A program made the translations under genes and the position numbers. 64,000 bases of DNA. It comes from Nitrosomonas halophila (GTDB lineage: Bacteria > Pseudomonadota > Gammaproteobacteria > Burkholderiales > Nitrosomonadaceae). The notes under the pieces were generated by a model that saw nothing but the letters and a program-made list of their open reading frames with translations, ran no database searches and was not told the origin of the DNA. This document shows positions 47,154 to 56,882 of the stretch, piece after piece (the stretch's first letter is position 1; the number at the start of each line of letters is the position of its first letter). The DNA lies in assembly GCF_900107165.1 (NCBI RefSeq), contig NZ_FNOY01000002.1, positions 1 to 64,000 on the forward strand. Direction: 5' to 3'.

Positions 47154-47968
47154 CGCTGGCAATTCGCGCAATAAAAAGTCGAGCGCTGTCCTTGCCGTAT
47201 CTTCATAATGGGCCTGCCGCACTGTCGGCAGGCCTGGTGCGTGCGGTCATAAACCCAATACTGCTGTTGAAAATATCCCGGACTGCCCCCGCAATCGACG
47301 AAATCCCGCAGACTGCTGCCGCCCGCCTCGATCGCACGCAGCAAAGTCACCTTGACCGCTTCGGCCAATCGCTCACAGCGCTTCACCCCCAAACGGCCAG
47401 CCGATGTCAGCGGGGAAATCCCTGCATGAAACAAGGCCTCGCTGGCGTAAATATTGCCTATGCCAACCACTATATGTTGATTCAGGAGCGCTTCCTTGAT
47501 GCTGATGCGCCGGCCACGCGTCCTGGCATGCAAAACCTTGCCGTCAAACTGCTCGCTCAGGGGCTCGGGGCCCAACCCGGCCAGCAAAGGATGCTGGCAA
47601 ACATCGTCGCCTGGCCACCACAAAATTGCGCCGAATCGACGCGGATCGCGAAAACGCAGTAGGCGACCGTTGGCCAGCAGCAGATCGAAATGATCGTGTT
47701 TGCCTGGTGCCACCGGTTCGGACAAAACACGCAAACTGCCGGACATGCCCAAATGAATGATCAACACGCCATGATCGCAGGCCATCAGCAAATATTTTGC
47801 CCGCCGGCTCACGGCATGTATGATTTGCTGCGGCAGAACCGATGCCAGATTGGCGGCTATCGGCCAGCGCAGCCCCGTATGCCGCACGGCCACTTGCGCG
47901 ATGCGCTGGCCAGTCAAATGGGCCGCAACCCCGCGTCGGGTGATCTCGACTTCTGGCAATTCCGGCAT
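47150..47968 (-). CDS. mutM: Formamidopyrimidine-DNA glycosylase
   Basis: Base-excision enzyme removing 8-oxoguanine and ring-opened purines. The start at 47968 gives [13 protein letters not shown], with the catalytic Pro at position 2; an ATG two codons earlier must be rejected for that reason. 272 residues, family length. [19 protein letters not shown] supplies the helix-two-turn-helix, and the C-terminal zinc finger is [20 protein letters not shown] with CANCQ. Its stop codon lies in the CTAG flank of element B. Confidence 0.97.
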   Translation of the reverse strand: MPELPEVEITRRGVAAHLTGQRIAQVAVRHTGLRWPIAANLASVLPQQIIHAVSRRAKYLLMACDHGVLIIHLGMSGSLRVLSEPVAPGKHDHFDLLLANGRLLRFRDPRRFGAILWWPGDDVCQHPLLAGLGPEPLSEQFDGKVLHARTRGRRISIKEALLNQHIVVGIGNIYASEALFHAGISPLTSAGRLGVKRCERLAEAVKVTLLRAIEAGGSSLRDFVDCGGSPGYFQQQYWVYDRTHQACRQCGRPIMKIRQGQRSTFYCANCQR

Positions 47969-48065
47969 AATCAAACACCCCGATTCCGCTGAGTCAGGGT
48001 GCTCCGCCTGCCATCCACCTTATTGGCCGACGTCGGATTCATGCCAGTTTTACCGTCTTCCAGCA

Positions 48066-49400
48066 TCATCGGCGCTTGCGATACCAGCCGACCAAAATCC
48101 CGCTTGCCAGGAATGCCAGCGGCAACGCAACCAGGAAGACCCCCACCATCACGGTCAATGCCCATTCACTCAGCACCAGCCGGCTGTCGACCGTAGCGGA
48201 TGGTTGAATCGCGATCAGAGCTTCATCTCCGGCCAGCCAATTGAGCATATTGATTCCGAAATCGAGATTGCCGCCATTACCGAGATGGCTATTCGCCAGA
48301 AAATGCCCGTTTCCCACCACGATCACGCGCTGTTCGCGATCATCCACAATCCGACTCAACGCCACGGCCACGCTGACCGGGCCCGCCACATCGCTGTCCG
48401 CATCGAATGAGACTTCATCGCTGATCTCGCCAGTTTCCACCCAACCTTGTGGGGCAGCTTCCACCAATACACTGCCGAACCACTCCCTATTGTGTTCCAG
48501 AATCAGCTGGCGCGCAAACGGGAACACGGTGAGATAATCAAAATTCTCGGTCACGGCATGCCGACCATAGAGTGTGCCCAAAGCGAATCCAGGCGGCGCA
48601 CGCAACCGCTTCGCCTGGGGATCGACAATCACGCCGGGCGTGAAAACAATGCCCAGTCTCTCCGCCAATGGCAACAATCCATGCAATGCACCCACGTCGG
48701 CCAGCCATAGCAAATTTCCGCCTCGCGCCAGGTAATCCAGCAGTTGATCGATTTCCCCCTCCAGCAGATCAATTTGCGGTGACGCGATCAGCAACACGCT
48801 CGTATCGCGCGGAATATCCGCTTCATCAGCAAAATTGAATGCCTCGCTGTTGAAACCGATTGCCTCCAGCCTGCTGCCGAAGTCTCCCAGATCGCGCTGG
48901 GCAATGCCGTCCAGCTTGCGCTCACCATGGCCGGATAAAGCCAGCAGGCGTTTTTCATGGGTCCGCGCCAGCCGGAGCAAGGTATTGGTGAACGCCTGTT
49001 CATTGATGGCCGTCAGGCGCGCGCTGCGCTGATGGTAGCGCACTACCAGCTCACCATTGAGCTTGACACCTGCCTCGTGCGCAAGCTGTGGCTGCTCGGC
49101 CGGATCAATGAAATCCAGCGTGAGATCAGGCTTGATGCGTTGATAGACAGCAATAAAATTACGGATCATGCCGCGCACATCCCCCAGCTGCGGGTCTTGC
49201 GCCGTTGCATAAGCCGTCACCTGCACCGGTCCATCCAGCTTCTGGAGTAGATCGACACTGGCCTGACTCAGGCTGTTGCGGCCATTCTGGGTGATATCCC
49301 ACTGCATACGGTATTCCAGCGCCCACACCCCCAACAACACCATCAAGATCCCCAGCAAAATACGCACCATCCCTCTCTGCGGTCGCCCCTGTTTAACCAT
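48066..49400 (-). CDS. GldG-like auxiliary membrane protein of an ABC exporter
   Basis: About 444 residues. One N-terminal helix (GILMVLLGVWALEYRMQWDI) and one C-terminal helix (ALTVMVGVFLVALPLAFLAS) bracket a large periplasmic part of the ABC_transp_aux family (DITQNGRNSLSQASVDLLQ; ALSGHGERKL). The ATG at 49400 overlaps the permease gene by 8 bp; a start six codons upstream is also open. The family is named from gliding motility but is widespread in non-gliders. Cargo is unknown. Confidence 0.85.
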   Translation of the reverse strand: MVKQGRPQRGMVRILLGILMVLLGVWALEYRMQWDITQNGRNSLSQASVDLLQKLDGPVQVTAYATAQDPQLGDVRGMIRNFIAVYQRIKPDLTLDFIDPAEQPQLAHEAGVKLNGELVVRYHQRSARLTAINEQAFTNTLLRLARTHEKRLLALSGHGERKLDGIAQRDLGDFGSRLEAIGFNSEAFNFADEADIPRDTSVLLIASPQIDLLEGEIDQLLDYLARGGNLLWLADVGALHGLLPLAERLGIVFTPGVIVDPQAKRLRAPPGFALGTLYGRHAVTENFDYLTVFPFARQLILEHNREWFGSVLVEAAPQGWVETGEISDEVSFDADSDVAGPVSVAVALSRIVDDREQRVIVVGNGHFLANSHLGNGGNLDFGINMLNWLAGDEALIAIQPSATVDSRLVLSEWALTVMVGVFLVALPLAFLASGILVGWYRKRR

Positions 49401-50139
49401 GCAAGCGCTCCCTATCAAGCTGACGCATGGTCAATGCCAGAAAGGCCACCACAAAAAGCAGGCAAAAAGCCAGGCTAAAGGTATCGATCAAGCCCAGATT
49501 GAAATTCTCGAAATGCTGGAATATCGATAGATAACGAACCGAATGCGCCACCACATCCAGCGCCACAATATCCAGGAGCCACAAAAACAGCAAAACACCC
49601 ATACTGCTCAGTGCGGCCAGCGCCGGGTGCGAAAACAAGCTGGAAAGATATAACCCCAGGGATGCAAAACAGGCAGCCAGCAGCGTGAGCCCGAGTACAT
49701 TACTGCATAACAATCCGAAGTCCAGGGTACCGCCAACCAGCAGTGAGCTGGACAGCACCAAGATCAGCAGCAATGCCAGCAGAAAGAAAACCATCAGCGC
49801 AGCAAACTTGCCCAGCACGATCGCCGCGATGGATACCGGTGCGGAAATCAGCATCACCAATGTATGATTGCGCCGCTCTTCCGCCAGCATGCGCATGCTC
49901 AAAATCGGCGTGATCATCAAAAAAGCGATTGATGCCACGGAAAATACCGGCGCCACGATCACTTCGGTGATGCCGGGTGGATTGACAAGCTGGGTGAGCT
50001 GCGTTTGTATCGCCAGGAAGGTATGCAGGCGCTCCAGAAATACCCAGGCCAGCACCAGTTGCATCAAGGCCAGAAAAATCCACGCCAGGGATGAAGCAAA
50101 TAATATTTTCAGTTCCTTGCAAACAATGGTGGTGATCAT
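49393..50139 (-). CDS. GldF-like ABC transporter permease
   Basis: A 248-residue ABC-2-type permease with six hydrophobic helices (for example FASSLAWIFLALMQLVLAWV, FAALMVFFLLALLLILVLSS, PALAALSSMGVLLFLWLLDI) and the conserved SMRMLAEERRNHTLVMLISA. It pairs with the ATPase gene (4-bp overlap) and the GldG-like gene. Confidence 0.87.
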   Translation of the reverse strand: MITTIVCKELKILFASSLAWIFLALMQLVLAWVFLERLHTFLAIQTQLTQLVNPPGITEVIVAPVFSVASIAFLMITPILSMRMLAEERRNHTLVMLISAPVSIAAIVLGKFAALMVFFLLALLLILVLSSSLLVGGTLDFGLLCSNVLGLTLLAACFASLGLYLSSLFSHPALAALSSMGVLLFLWLLDIVALDVVAHSVRYLSIFQHFENFNLGLIDTFSLAFCLLFVVAFLALTMRQLDRERLHG

Positions 50140-50900
50140 CTTGTCGCTTCCCGCATAGGTCTATCTCCCATAGTAAGCTGCCCGAACAGGGTTTCCAGGT
50201 TTTCGCTCTGCTGCTTCAGCGCACCCAGCCCGGCATCCAGAACCAACCTGCCGTGATGCATAATTTGCACATGGCTACAAACCGCTTCAACCTCCGATAA
50301 AGCGTGGGTAGAAAATATGATCGCATGCGACCGGCCAAGCTCACGGATCAGCGCACGGACATGCTGAATCTGATTGGGATCGAGTCCCGCCGTCGGTTCG
50401 TCCATAACAATCACTTCCGGCTGATGAATGATGGCCTGGGCAAGTGCGACACGCTGCTGAAAACCCTTGGACAACACGCCGATCAGGCGCTTGCCGACTG
50501 CGTTCAATTCACAGCGCTGCTTGACTTCGTCCAGGGCGGCCGGCAATGCCGCACTATCCATACCATGCAGTCTGGCGGCAAATCGCAGGTATTCGTCCAC
50601 GGTCAGCTCGCGGTAGAGCGGCGGCATTTCGGGCAAATAACCGATATACCGCTTGGCTTCCAGCGGATACGCCACCAAATCCACGCCACAAATACGCACG
50701 CTGCCACTGCTGGGCGCAAGATTGCCCGTCAACATCCGCATCGTCGTGCTTTTGCCCGCACCATTCGGCCCCAGCAGGCCCAGAATATCTCCGCGATGCA
50801 GTTGCAGACTGTATTCGTGCACCGCGTTGTGGCGGCCGAAACGGCGGCTCAGATTATGGACTGCCATTGCTGGCATGGCACTAGTTTCAATCACGGCCAT
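50136..50900 (-). CDS. GldA-like ABC transporter ATPase
   Basis: A 254-residue ATPase with Walker A LLGPNGAGKSTTMRMLTG, signature VLSKGFQQRVALAQAI and Walker B VIVMDEPTAGLD. First gene of the three-gene exporter operon. The start at 50900 leaves a short leader before AVHNLSRRFG; a start 8 codons later is also possible. Confidence 0.9.
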   Translation of the reverse strand: MAVIETSAMPAMAVHNLSRRFGRHNAVHEYSLQLHRGDILGLLGPNGAGKSTTMRMLTGNLAPSSGSVRICGVDLVAYPLEAKRYIGYLPEMPPLYRELTVDEYLRFAARLHGMDSAALPAALDEVKQRCELNAVGKRLIGVLSKGFQQRVALAQAIIHQPEVIVMDEPTAGLDPNQIQHVRALIRELGRSHAIIFSTHALSEVEAVCSHVQIMHHGRLVLDAGLGALKQQSENLETLFGQLTMGDRPMREATR

Positions 50901-51238
50901 TCTCCATATTGAACTTGCATATCATATATAAATATTTCTGGCCTTCGGAACAGAAAATGAACAAGATGTCATCGGAGAACAACCTGTCTGCATATATTTT
51001 CCAGAAAAGTTGCCGATAATTTAATGGCAGGCCTCCAAATATGATTGATACACTGTTGTGTAAAGACAACACACGCGTTTGACAAAAATAAAAGGAACGA
51101 CTCATAATCGAATCAAGCAGTGCATGAACAATCATTTTCAGGCCAGGATCAAGGGAAAGATCGTGTCAGCAGGCATGATCCATGAAAGAAGTGGGTGTGA
51201 TGATTGAGACCAGGGTTTTTATACATAAGGACAATAGC
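50901..51238. other. Divergent intergenic region between the ABC operon and the OmpA-like gene
   Basis: About 340 bp, AT-rich next to the ABC operon (CATATCATATATAAATATTT). It must carry two divergent promoters. No RNA or repeat is recognised. Confidence 0.45.
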
Positions 51239-51949
51239 ATGAATAAGATAATATCAACCAAGAAATACCTAATCGGGGCGGTTGTTTTGCCAGGGCTGCT
51301 GAGTGCCGGCGCAGTAATGGCCGATATGCATGGCCTGGATGGCATTTCTGCCAGACAGGGGTTCAGCGTGGCCGAAAAAACGGAAGCCTATAGCGTAGAC
51401 GATCGCGGCGTTGTTGTCAGAAATTCTACCGGCTTATGCTGGCGTACCGGTTACTGGACACCTGCCATGGCCATCTATGAATGTGATCCGGATCTGGTCA
51501 AACAGCCCGAGCAAGTTGTCGAGGCACCACCACCGCCGCCAGCCCCCGCACCACTGCCGGAGCCTGAAAAAGTATCCTTCTCGGCCGATGCCCTGTTTGA
51601 TTTTGACAAGGCAGCACTGAAACCTGATGGCAAGCAAGCGTTGGAAGACTTCGTCGGCAAATTGGAAAATGTCAATTACGACCTGATCATAGCTGTCGGC
51701 TACACCGACCGGATTGGATCGGATGAGTACAACAAAAAACTTTCCGTCAGACGCGCCGAAGCCGTCAAGAGCTATCTCGTCTCGCTCGGCGTCAGCCCGG
51801 ACCGCGTCTTTACCGACGGCAAAGGCAAAGCCAATCCAGTGACCGGCGATAGCTGTAAAGGCGTCCGTGCCACCAGAGACCTGATCGCCTGTCTGGCACC
51901 CGATCGCCGCGTGGAAATCGAAGTCGCAGGCACCAGAGAAGCCCACTGA
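51239..51949 (+). CDS. OmpA family outer-membrane/peptidoglycan-binding protein
   Basis: A 236-residue exported protein. Signal peptide KYLIGAVVLPGLLSAGAVMA. The mature part has CWRTGYWTPAMAIYECDP, a short conserved domain with two cysteines found in betaproteobacterial OmpA proteins. A proline linker (PPPPPAPAPLPEP) and the C-terminal OmpA domain follow (ALFDFDKAALKPDGKQAL, GYTDRIGSDEYNKKLSVRRA, CLAPDRRVEIEV). It has no eight-strand barrel, so it probably tethers the envelope through peptidoglycan. The start at 51239 follows AAGGA; the frame is open 57 bases upstream. Confidence 0.9.
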   Translation: MNKIISTKKYLIGAVVLPGLLSAGAVMADMHGLDGISARQGFSVAEKTEAYSVDDRGVVVRNSTGLCWRTGYWTPAMAIYECDPDLVKQPEQVVEAPPPPPAPAPLPEPEKVSFSADALFDFDKAALKPDGKQALEDFVGKLENVNYDLIIAVGYTDRIGSDEYNKKLSVRRAEAVKSYLVSLGVSPDRVFTDGKGKANPVTGDSCKGVRATRDLIACLAPDRRVEIEVAGTREAH

Positions 51950-51968
51950 TTTTCCTTTGAAATCGACC

Positions 51969-52000
51969 AAAAAGCCCTGTCTTCGCACAGGGCTTTTTGG
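51969..52000 (+). terminator. Rho-independent terminator after the OmpA-like gene
   Basis: Stem AAAAAGCCCTGT / ACAGGGCTTTTT with loop CTTCGC, then GG. Strong GC core with flanking A and T tracts. Confidence 0.93.
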
Positions 52001-52007
52001 TGTCTGC

Positions 52008-52174
52008 CTAGGAGACTATCCGAGAACAGGCTGATCTACTGCGGACGAACCTGCCAGGCTGAATTTTTCGATCCTTTTCGTTGAATAGAACAACTATTCG
52101 CCTCAAATGATCGAAAAATCCCGCTCAGCCAGCTTCGCCCTCGCTACGATCGCTATTCTCGGACAGCCTCCCAG
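52008..52174. mobile_element. Element family A, nearly complete copy
   Basis: 167 bp from CTAG to CCAG. Left end GAGACTATCCGAGAACAG (two or more changes from the consensus), right end CTATTCTCGGACAGCCTC, internal inverted repeat around AATTTTTCGATC / GATCGAAAAATCC. A further partial end (AGGAGGCTGTCCGG, 52173-52186) follows directly, indicating a second insertion or a tandem remnant. Confidence 0.85.
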
Positions 52175-52305
52175 GAGGCTGTCCGGCAAGCGTCAGCAGT
52201 CACGCAAGGTGCGCTTGCACACCATGAAACTAACCATAAATTGTTTCAGACTGTGTGAATCTGTTGATAATCGGACAGGGACATATTTTGGCATCCCCAT
52301 ACACC

Positions 52306-53625
52306 ATGCACCCCACAGTCATCGATACCTTGATCGAAGCTCGTTGGATCATCCCGGTCGAGCCATCCAGCAGCATCCTGACAGAACATGCCATTGCCGT
52401 TCACCAAGGCGTGATCCAAGCGATACTGCCCATCCCTGAAGCACGGTCGCGCTACCAACCCGCCCATCATGTCGCACTGAAACAGCACGCCCTCATTCCC
52501 GGATTGATCAATTTGCACACCCACGCCGCCATGACCCTGATGCGCGGCCTGGCCGATGACCTGCCGCTGATGACATGGCTCAAACAACATATCTGGCCGG
52601 CTGAAGCCCGATTCGTCGATGCACGCTTTGTGCGGGAGGGCACACAGCTCGCCTGCGCGGAAATGCTCAAGGGGGGCATCACTTGCTTCAACGACATGTA
52701 TTTCTTTCCGGCGGCGGCAGCCGAAGTGGTCACGGCCTGTGGCCTGCGAGCCGGAATCGGGCTGGTCGTGATCGACTTTCTGAGCGCCTATGCCAGCGAT
52801 GCCGATGATTATCTGGCCAAGGGGCTGGCGCTGCGCGACCAGTATCCCCGCCATCCGTTGCTGACCTTTTGCCTGGCCCCGCATGCACCCTATTCGGTCA
52901 GCGACAAAACCCTGAGCAAAGTCATGACGCTGGCGGAGCAGCTTGAACTGCCCGTCCATATTCATGTGCACGAAACACAGGCTGAAATTGAAGAAAGCCT
53001 CACAACCCATGGCATACGCCCATTGATGCGACTGCAACGGCTCGGGCTGCTGGGCCCGAATCTTATCGCCGCACATATGGTCCACCTGAACGAGGATGAA
53101 ATCAGTCTATTCAACCAATATGGCGGACATGTCGCACATTGCCCGACCTCCAATCTCAAACTTGCGAGCGGCATAGCGCCCATCACCACTTTACTCCAGC
53201 AGGGGGTCAACGTTGGCCTGGGCACGGATGGTGCAGCCAGCAACAATCGGCTCGACATGTTCGAGGAAATGCGCCTGTGCGCCCTGCTTGCCAAAGGCTT
53301 CAGCGGTCAGGCCGACGCGCTGCCCGCCTGGCAGGCATTGCGCCTGGCGACCCTGAATGGCGCCAAGGCACTGGGGCTGGAACAGATAACCGGCAGCCTG
53401 GTTGCAGGCAAGGCAGCAGACATTGTTGCAGTCGAGTTCTCTGAGCTCGAGTTGTCCCCTTGTTACGACCCTGTTTCACATCTCGTATATACTGCCGGAC
53501 GTGAACAGGTCACCCATGTGTGGATCAACGGGCAGCTATTGCTGGACAATAAAGAACTTGTTACTCTCAAGGAATCCGAGTTGCTTAGTCACGCAGCTTA
53601 CTGGCAAAAACGTCTTACCAGTTAA
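52306..53625 (+). CDS. mtaD: 5-methylthioadenosine/S-adenosylhomocysteine deaminase (TRZ/ATZ amidohydrolase)
   Basis: A zinc amidohydrolase of about 439 residues. It starts [15 protein letters not shown] after the ATG at 52306; the frame is open 51 bases upstream. Metal site [21 protein letters not shown] (HxH), [22 protein letters not shown] and [17 protein letters not shown] are all present. It converts methylthioadenosine or S-adenosylhomocysteine to the inosine form in methionine salvage. The order mtaD-ubiG-gph is common in betaproteobacteria. Confidence 0.9.
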   Translation: MHPTVIDTLIEARWIIPVEPSSSILTEHAIAVHQGVIQAILPIPEARSRYQPAHHVALKQHALIPGLINLHTHAAMTLMRGLADDLPLMTWLKQHIWPAEARFVDARFVREGTQLACAEMLKGGITCFNDMYFFPAAAAEVVTACGLRAGIGLVVIDFLSAYASDADDYLAKGLALRDQYPRHPLLTFCLAPHAPYSVSDKTLSKVMTLAEQLELPVHIHVHETQAEIEESLTTHGIRPLMRLQRLGLLGPNLIAAHMVHLNEDEISLFNQYGGHVAHCPTSNLKLASGIAPITTLLQQGVNVGLGTDGAASNNRLDMFEEMRLCALLAKGFSGQADALPAWQALRLATLNGAKALGLEQITGSLVAGKAADIVAVEFSELELSPCYDPVSHLVYTAGREQVTHVWINGQLLLDNKELVTLKESELLSHAAYWQKRLTS

Positions 53626-53644
53626 CTCTCAAGGCAAAAATTGT

Positions 53645-54349
53645 ATGGAAAATGATGGCATCAATGCAGATCCGCTGGAACTGGAAAAATTCAGTCAACT
53701 GGCACACCGCTGGTGGGATCCCCAAAGTGAATTCAAGCCCTTGCATGAAATCAACCCGCTGCGGCTGAATTTTATCGACGAAATGGCCGGACTAAAAGGA
53801 AAAGCCGTGGTCGATGTCGGGTGTGGCGGCGGCATCCTGTCGGAATCGATGGCCGCACATGGCGCCCAGGTAACCGGCATCGATCTGAGCGACAAGGCAC
53901 TCAAAGTCGCCAAACTGCACCTGCTGGAAAGCGGTCATCAGGTCGACTACCGGAAAATCACGGTCGAAGCGCTCGCAACCGAACAACCCCATCACTACGA
54001 CATCGTCACCTGCATGGAAATGCTGGAACATGTGCCCGACCCGGCCAGTGTCATTCACTCCTGCTCGCGGCTGGCAAAACCCGGAGGGTGGGTCTTCTTC
54101 TCGACCCTGAACCGCAACCCAAAATCCTATTTATTTGCCATCATCGGCGCCGAATACGTGCTCAATCTACTGCCGCGCGGCACCCATGAATACGCCAAAT
54201 TCATCAAACCCTCCGAACTGGCACTCATGGCGCGCAATGCAGGACTGATGGAAACCAAAATCATCGGCATGACCTACAACCCGTTAACCAAAGTCTATGC
54301 CCTGGAAGCCGACACCAGTGTCAACTACATCATGGCGTTCCAGGCTTGA
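53645..54349 (+). CDS. ubiG: Ubiquinone biosynthesis O-methyltransferase UbiG
   Basis: Carries out both O-methylations of ubiquinone synthesis. 234 residues from the ATG at 53645, starting [20 protein letters not shown], with the SAM motif [20 protein letters not shown] and [12 protein letters not shown]. Family length. It follows mtaD by 19 bp. Confidence 0.95.
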   Translation: MENDGINADPLELEKFSQLAHRWWDPQSEFKPLHEINPLRLNFIDEMAGLKGKAVVDVGCGGGILSESMAAHGAQVTGIDLSDKALKVAKLHLLESGHQVDYRKITVEALATEQPHHYDIVTCMEMLEHVPDPASVIHSCSRLAKPGGWVFFSTLNRNPKSYLFAIIGAEYVLNLLPRGTHEYAKFIKPSELALMARNAGLMETKIIGMTYNPLTKVYALEADTSVNYIMAFQA

Positions 54350-54373
54350 TGCACATCGGCTGGCAGCGCTGAT

Positions 54374-55021
54374 ATGATCGAAGCGATCCTGTTTGACTTC
54401 GATGGCACGGTTGCGGATACCGCCCCTGACCTGGGCCATGCGCTCAACCGGCAGCGGACCGCACGCAACCAGCCCCCCTTGCCCATCGAGCAAATCCGCA
54501 CCGAAGCCTCGGGCGGTGCGCGCGCGCTCCTGCGTCTCGGCTTCAACCTCACCCCGGAGGATCCGGATTATTCAGCGATGCGCGAGGAATTCCTGATCTT
54601 CTACACCGAACAGCTATGCCAGGATACCTGCCTGTTTCCAGGCATTCCCGCGCTGCTCGCACAACTCGAACAGAAAGGCATTCCATGGGGGATTGTCACC
54701 AACAAGCCGGCCAGATTCACCCAGCCGCTGATGCGGCTGCTTGGCCTGCATCAGCGCGCTGCCTGCGTCATCAGCGGCGACGACACCCCCCACAGCAAGC
54801 CACATCCCGAACCGTTGCTGACCGCCTGTCGGCAAATCGCCGCCCAGCCCAGCCGCTGCATCTACCTGGGTGACGATGCGCGCGATGTGCAAGCCAGTCT
54901 CGCGGCCGGCATCAAACCCATCGTCGCCCTGTATGGTTACCTTGGCAGCCACAGCGCACCGCAATCCTGGGGTGCTGCCGAACTGATCGAACAGCCCGAA
55001 GACCTGCTGCGTTACATTTAA
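54374..55021 (+). CDS. gph: Phosphoglycolate phosphatase (HAD family)
   Basis: A 215-residue HAD hydrolase. Motif I AILFDFDGTVADTAPDL, motif II IVTNKPARFTQPLM, motif III PHPEPLL and motif IV YLGDDARDVQASLAAG. It dephosphorylates 2-phosphoglycolate; UbiG-linked members may alternatively be MupP phosphatases of cell-wall recycling, which sequence reading cannot exclude. 24 bp after ubiG. Confidence 0.85.
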   Translation: MIEAILFDFDGTVADTAPDLGHALNRQRTARNQPPLPIEQIRTEASGGARALLRLGFNLTPEDPDYSAMREEFLIFYTEQLCQDTCLFPGIPALLAQLEQKGIPWGIVTNKPARFTQPLMRLLGLHQRAACVISGDDTPHSKPHPEPLLTACRQIAAQPSRCIYLGDDARDVQASLAAGIKPIVALYGYLGSHSAPQSWGAAELIEQPEDLLRYI

Positions 55022-55092
55022 TCTGCTAGAATGTCCGCAGTTGAACTTTTAGCATCAATCACCACTCTTACCTGCAATTAAGAATTCCATGG

Positions 55093-55451
55093 GGGGCGAT
55101 CCGGCTTCGACGTGGGTTGCAAAGCAGAGCAGGGCATACCGAGGATCAGTAACCTCGTAAAACCACTGAAAAAAAATAGTCGCAAACGACGAAAACTACG
55201 CTTTAGCCGCTTAATCCGGCTAAACTCCACACCGGTGGGCCTCAACGCCGGGTCTGGCAGCAGACAGTGGAGTCACTAACGAGGATCGCGTTTTGCAGGG
55301 TTACTTTGCAGAGCGCTAAACGATAGGTAACTCGCTTGCCACCAGCCTGCCGGTTGGCGTGTGGTAAGTCAAACTAAACAATTCGGCTAAGTATGTAGAA
55401 CTGTCTGTAGAGGACTTGCGGACGCGGGTTCAATTCCCGCCGCCTCCACCA
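55093..55451 (+). ncRNA. ssrA: Transfer-messenger RNA
   Basis: 359-nt tmRNA. The 5' end GGGGGCGATCCGGCTTCGAC pairs with the 3' end CGCCTCCACCA to form the acceptor stem; the T arm is GGACGCGGGTTCAATTCCCG. The tag frame, 55182-55214, reads ANDENYALAA then TAA. Pseudoknot regions lie between. It rescues stalled ribosomes with SmpB. The CCA is encoded. Its 3' end is a classic integration target; accessory genes begin right after it. Confidence 0.98.
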
Positions 55452-55457
55452 ATAACG

Positions 55458-55490
55458 AAACCCCAACCGAGAACGGTTGGGGTTTTTTGT
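55458..55490 (+). terminator. Rho-independent terminator of ssrA
   Basis: Stem AAACCCCAACCG / CGGTTGGGGTTT with loop AGAA and a TTTTTT tail. Confidence 0.95.
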
Positions 55491-55547
55491 TGCCTGAGCG
55501 GGCCGGCTCCCGCGCGTTGCCGGGGTTGCTGCGAAAAGCGGACCCTG

Positions 55548-56762
55548 TCAGTCCGACAGATGATGGGCGAGGATCGATTTCAGAAACGAATTGCCGGGCT
55601 GAGTGCTGGCGATCATGTCCCGGATCTGTTCGTTGATATGCTGGACGGGGATGCCTGTGCCCGCTGCCGCCTGCCTGACTGCCGAATACGCATCGAGCAC
55701 ATCGGCCCCGGTAATTTCGTAGCCATGGCCGAGGGAGATCCAGCGCAACGCGGCCAGGCCGGCGGCGAGCGCGAAGTCAGGTTGCTTCTCAGCGTAGTCG
55801 CGGGCAGCGCGGGTCAATGTGCGTGGATCGGTTGGGCTGCATGCCGCCAGCTCAACCGCCATGGCGAACAGACCCGCGTCCTTGGCGGCGGCGAACCACT
55901 TGCCCTCGGCACCGGGTGTACTGGACACCAGGTCACGCAGGATCTCTTCCGGCTGCTTGTCGGGATACTTCTTGGCGATGGCACGAAAGGTCGCCAGGTT
56001 CGTTGTGCCCCGATTCGCCTCCAAGGCATAGCGCCGGTAGGCCTCGTCGGCCAAGCCGGAGGACAACAGGATGGCCTCGCAGGCCTGTGCAATCTGCCAC
56101 TCCGGGTCATTGAGGTTACGTGATTCCTCGGCGTAGCGGATCGCCTCCGCCCTCCTGCCCATCGCCGACAATGCTTTCACGCCCCAGCGCTGGTAATGCC
56201 ACCACTTGAATGGCGCTTTGTCGATCAGCGCCAGCAGTTCCTGGTGGCGGCCTGCGGCGTACATCGATGCCAGGCAGGCACTGGTGCCCTTGAAATACCC
56301 GTGATCAGACGCCTTTGCGCTCCACACGCTTTCAAGGACAGGCATGAACTCATCGGCCCAGTGCGATGCCAGCTCTGGCGTCACGCACAACTCGCCCCAG
56401 TAGTCACCCAACAGTTCGATGTAGGGCACTTCGTCGTCCTGCAGCGCCTGCCACAAGCGCTCGAGCCAGCGCTGGCGCAAGGATGCGTCGACATCGGCCT
56501 TGGCGATGATGGGCACCAGTGTTTGGATGGCCTTGTTGACGGCCGAACCCAGGGCACCCGATGAGCTGTCCACCTGCTCCAGGGCTGGCGAGAGTTTTTC
56601 CAGCAGGGTGATGGCCCCCTCAGCCGCCAGCACAGGCTCCTTGCGGGCGACCTGTTTGATCTCGGTTAACGCTTCCTTGATGCGCTTGATCGGTAGATCG
56701 GAGCGCCAGCCGAAGGCATTACGGCGGAAACGGGAAGTGAATTGCCATTTGTGGGTAGTCAT
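55548..56762 (-). CDS. Conserved hypothetical helical-repeat protein next to fic
   Basis: A 404-residue cytoplasmic protein with no family I can name. The N-terminus WQFTSRFRRNAFGWRSDLPI, then IKRIKEALTEIKQVARKEP, precedes a chain of antiparallel helices with TPR/HEAT-like spacing (for example YQRWGVKALSAMGRRAEAIR and PEWQIAQACEAILLSSGLA). It has no catalytic motif and no membrane segment. It is 120 bp downstream of fic on the same strand and probably cotranscribed, so it could modulate or be a target of Fic (inference). Confidence 0.7.
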   Translation of the reverse strand: MTTHKWQFTSRFRRNAFGWRSDLPIKRIKEALTEIKQVARKEPVLAAEGAITLLEKLSPALEQVDSSSGALGSAVNKAIQTLVPIIAKADVDASLRQRWLERLWQALQDDEVPYIELLGDYWGELCVTPELASHWADEFMPVLESVWSAKASDHGYFKGTSACLASMYAAGRHQELLALIDKAPFKWWHYQRWGVKALSAMGRRAEAIRYAEESRNLNDPEWQIAQACEAILLSSGLADEAYRRYALEANRGTTNLATFRAIAKKYPDKQPEEILRDLVSSTPGAEGKWFAAAKDAGLFAMAVELAACSPTDPRTLTRAARDYAEKQPDFALAAGLAALRWISLGHGYEITGADVLDAYSAVRQAAAGTGIPVQHINEQIRDMIASTQPGNSFLKSILAHHLSD

Positions 56763-56882
56763 ATTCCTGGCCGGTCTCCCTGATCAGACGTTAATTGGAG
56801 TAGTCTTGCTAACATCCTGCGCCAAGGCGATGAGCATTCATGTCGCTCCTCGGTGGACCTTCTCTGCCCAACGCTGGTCAGC

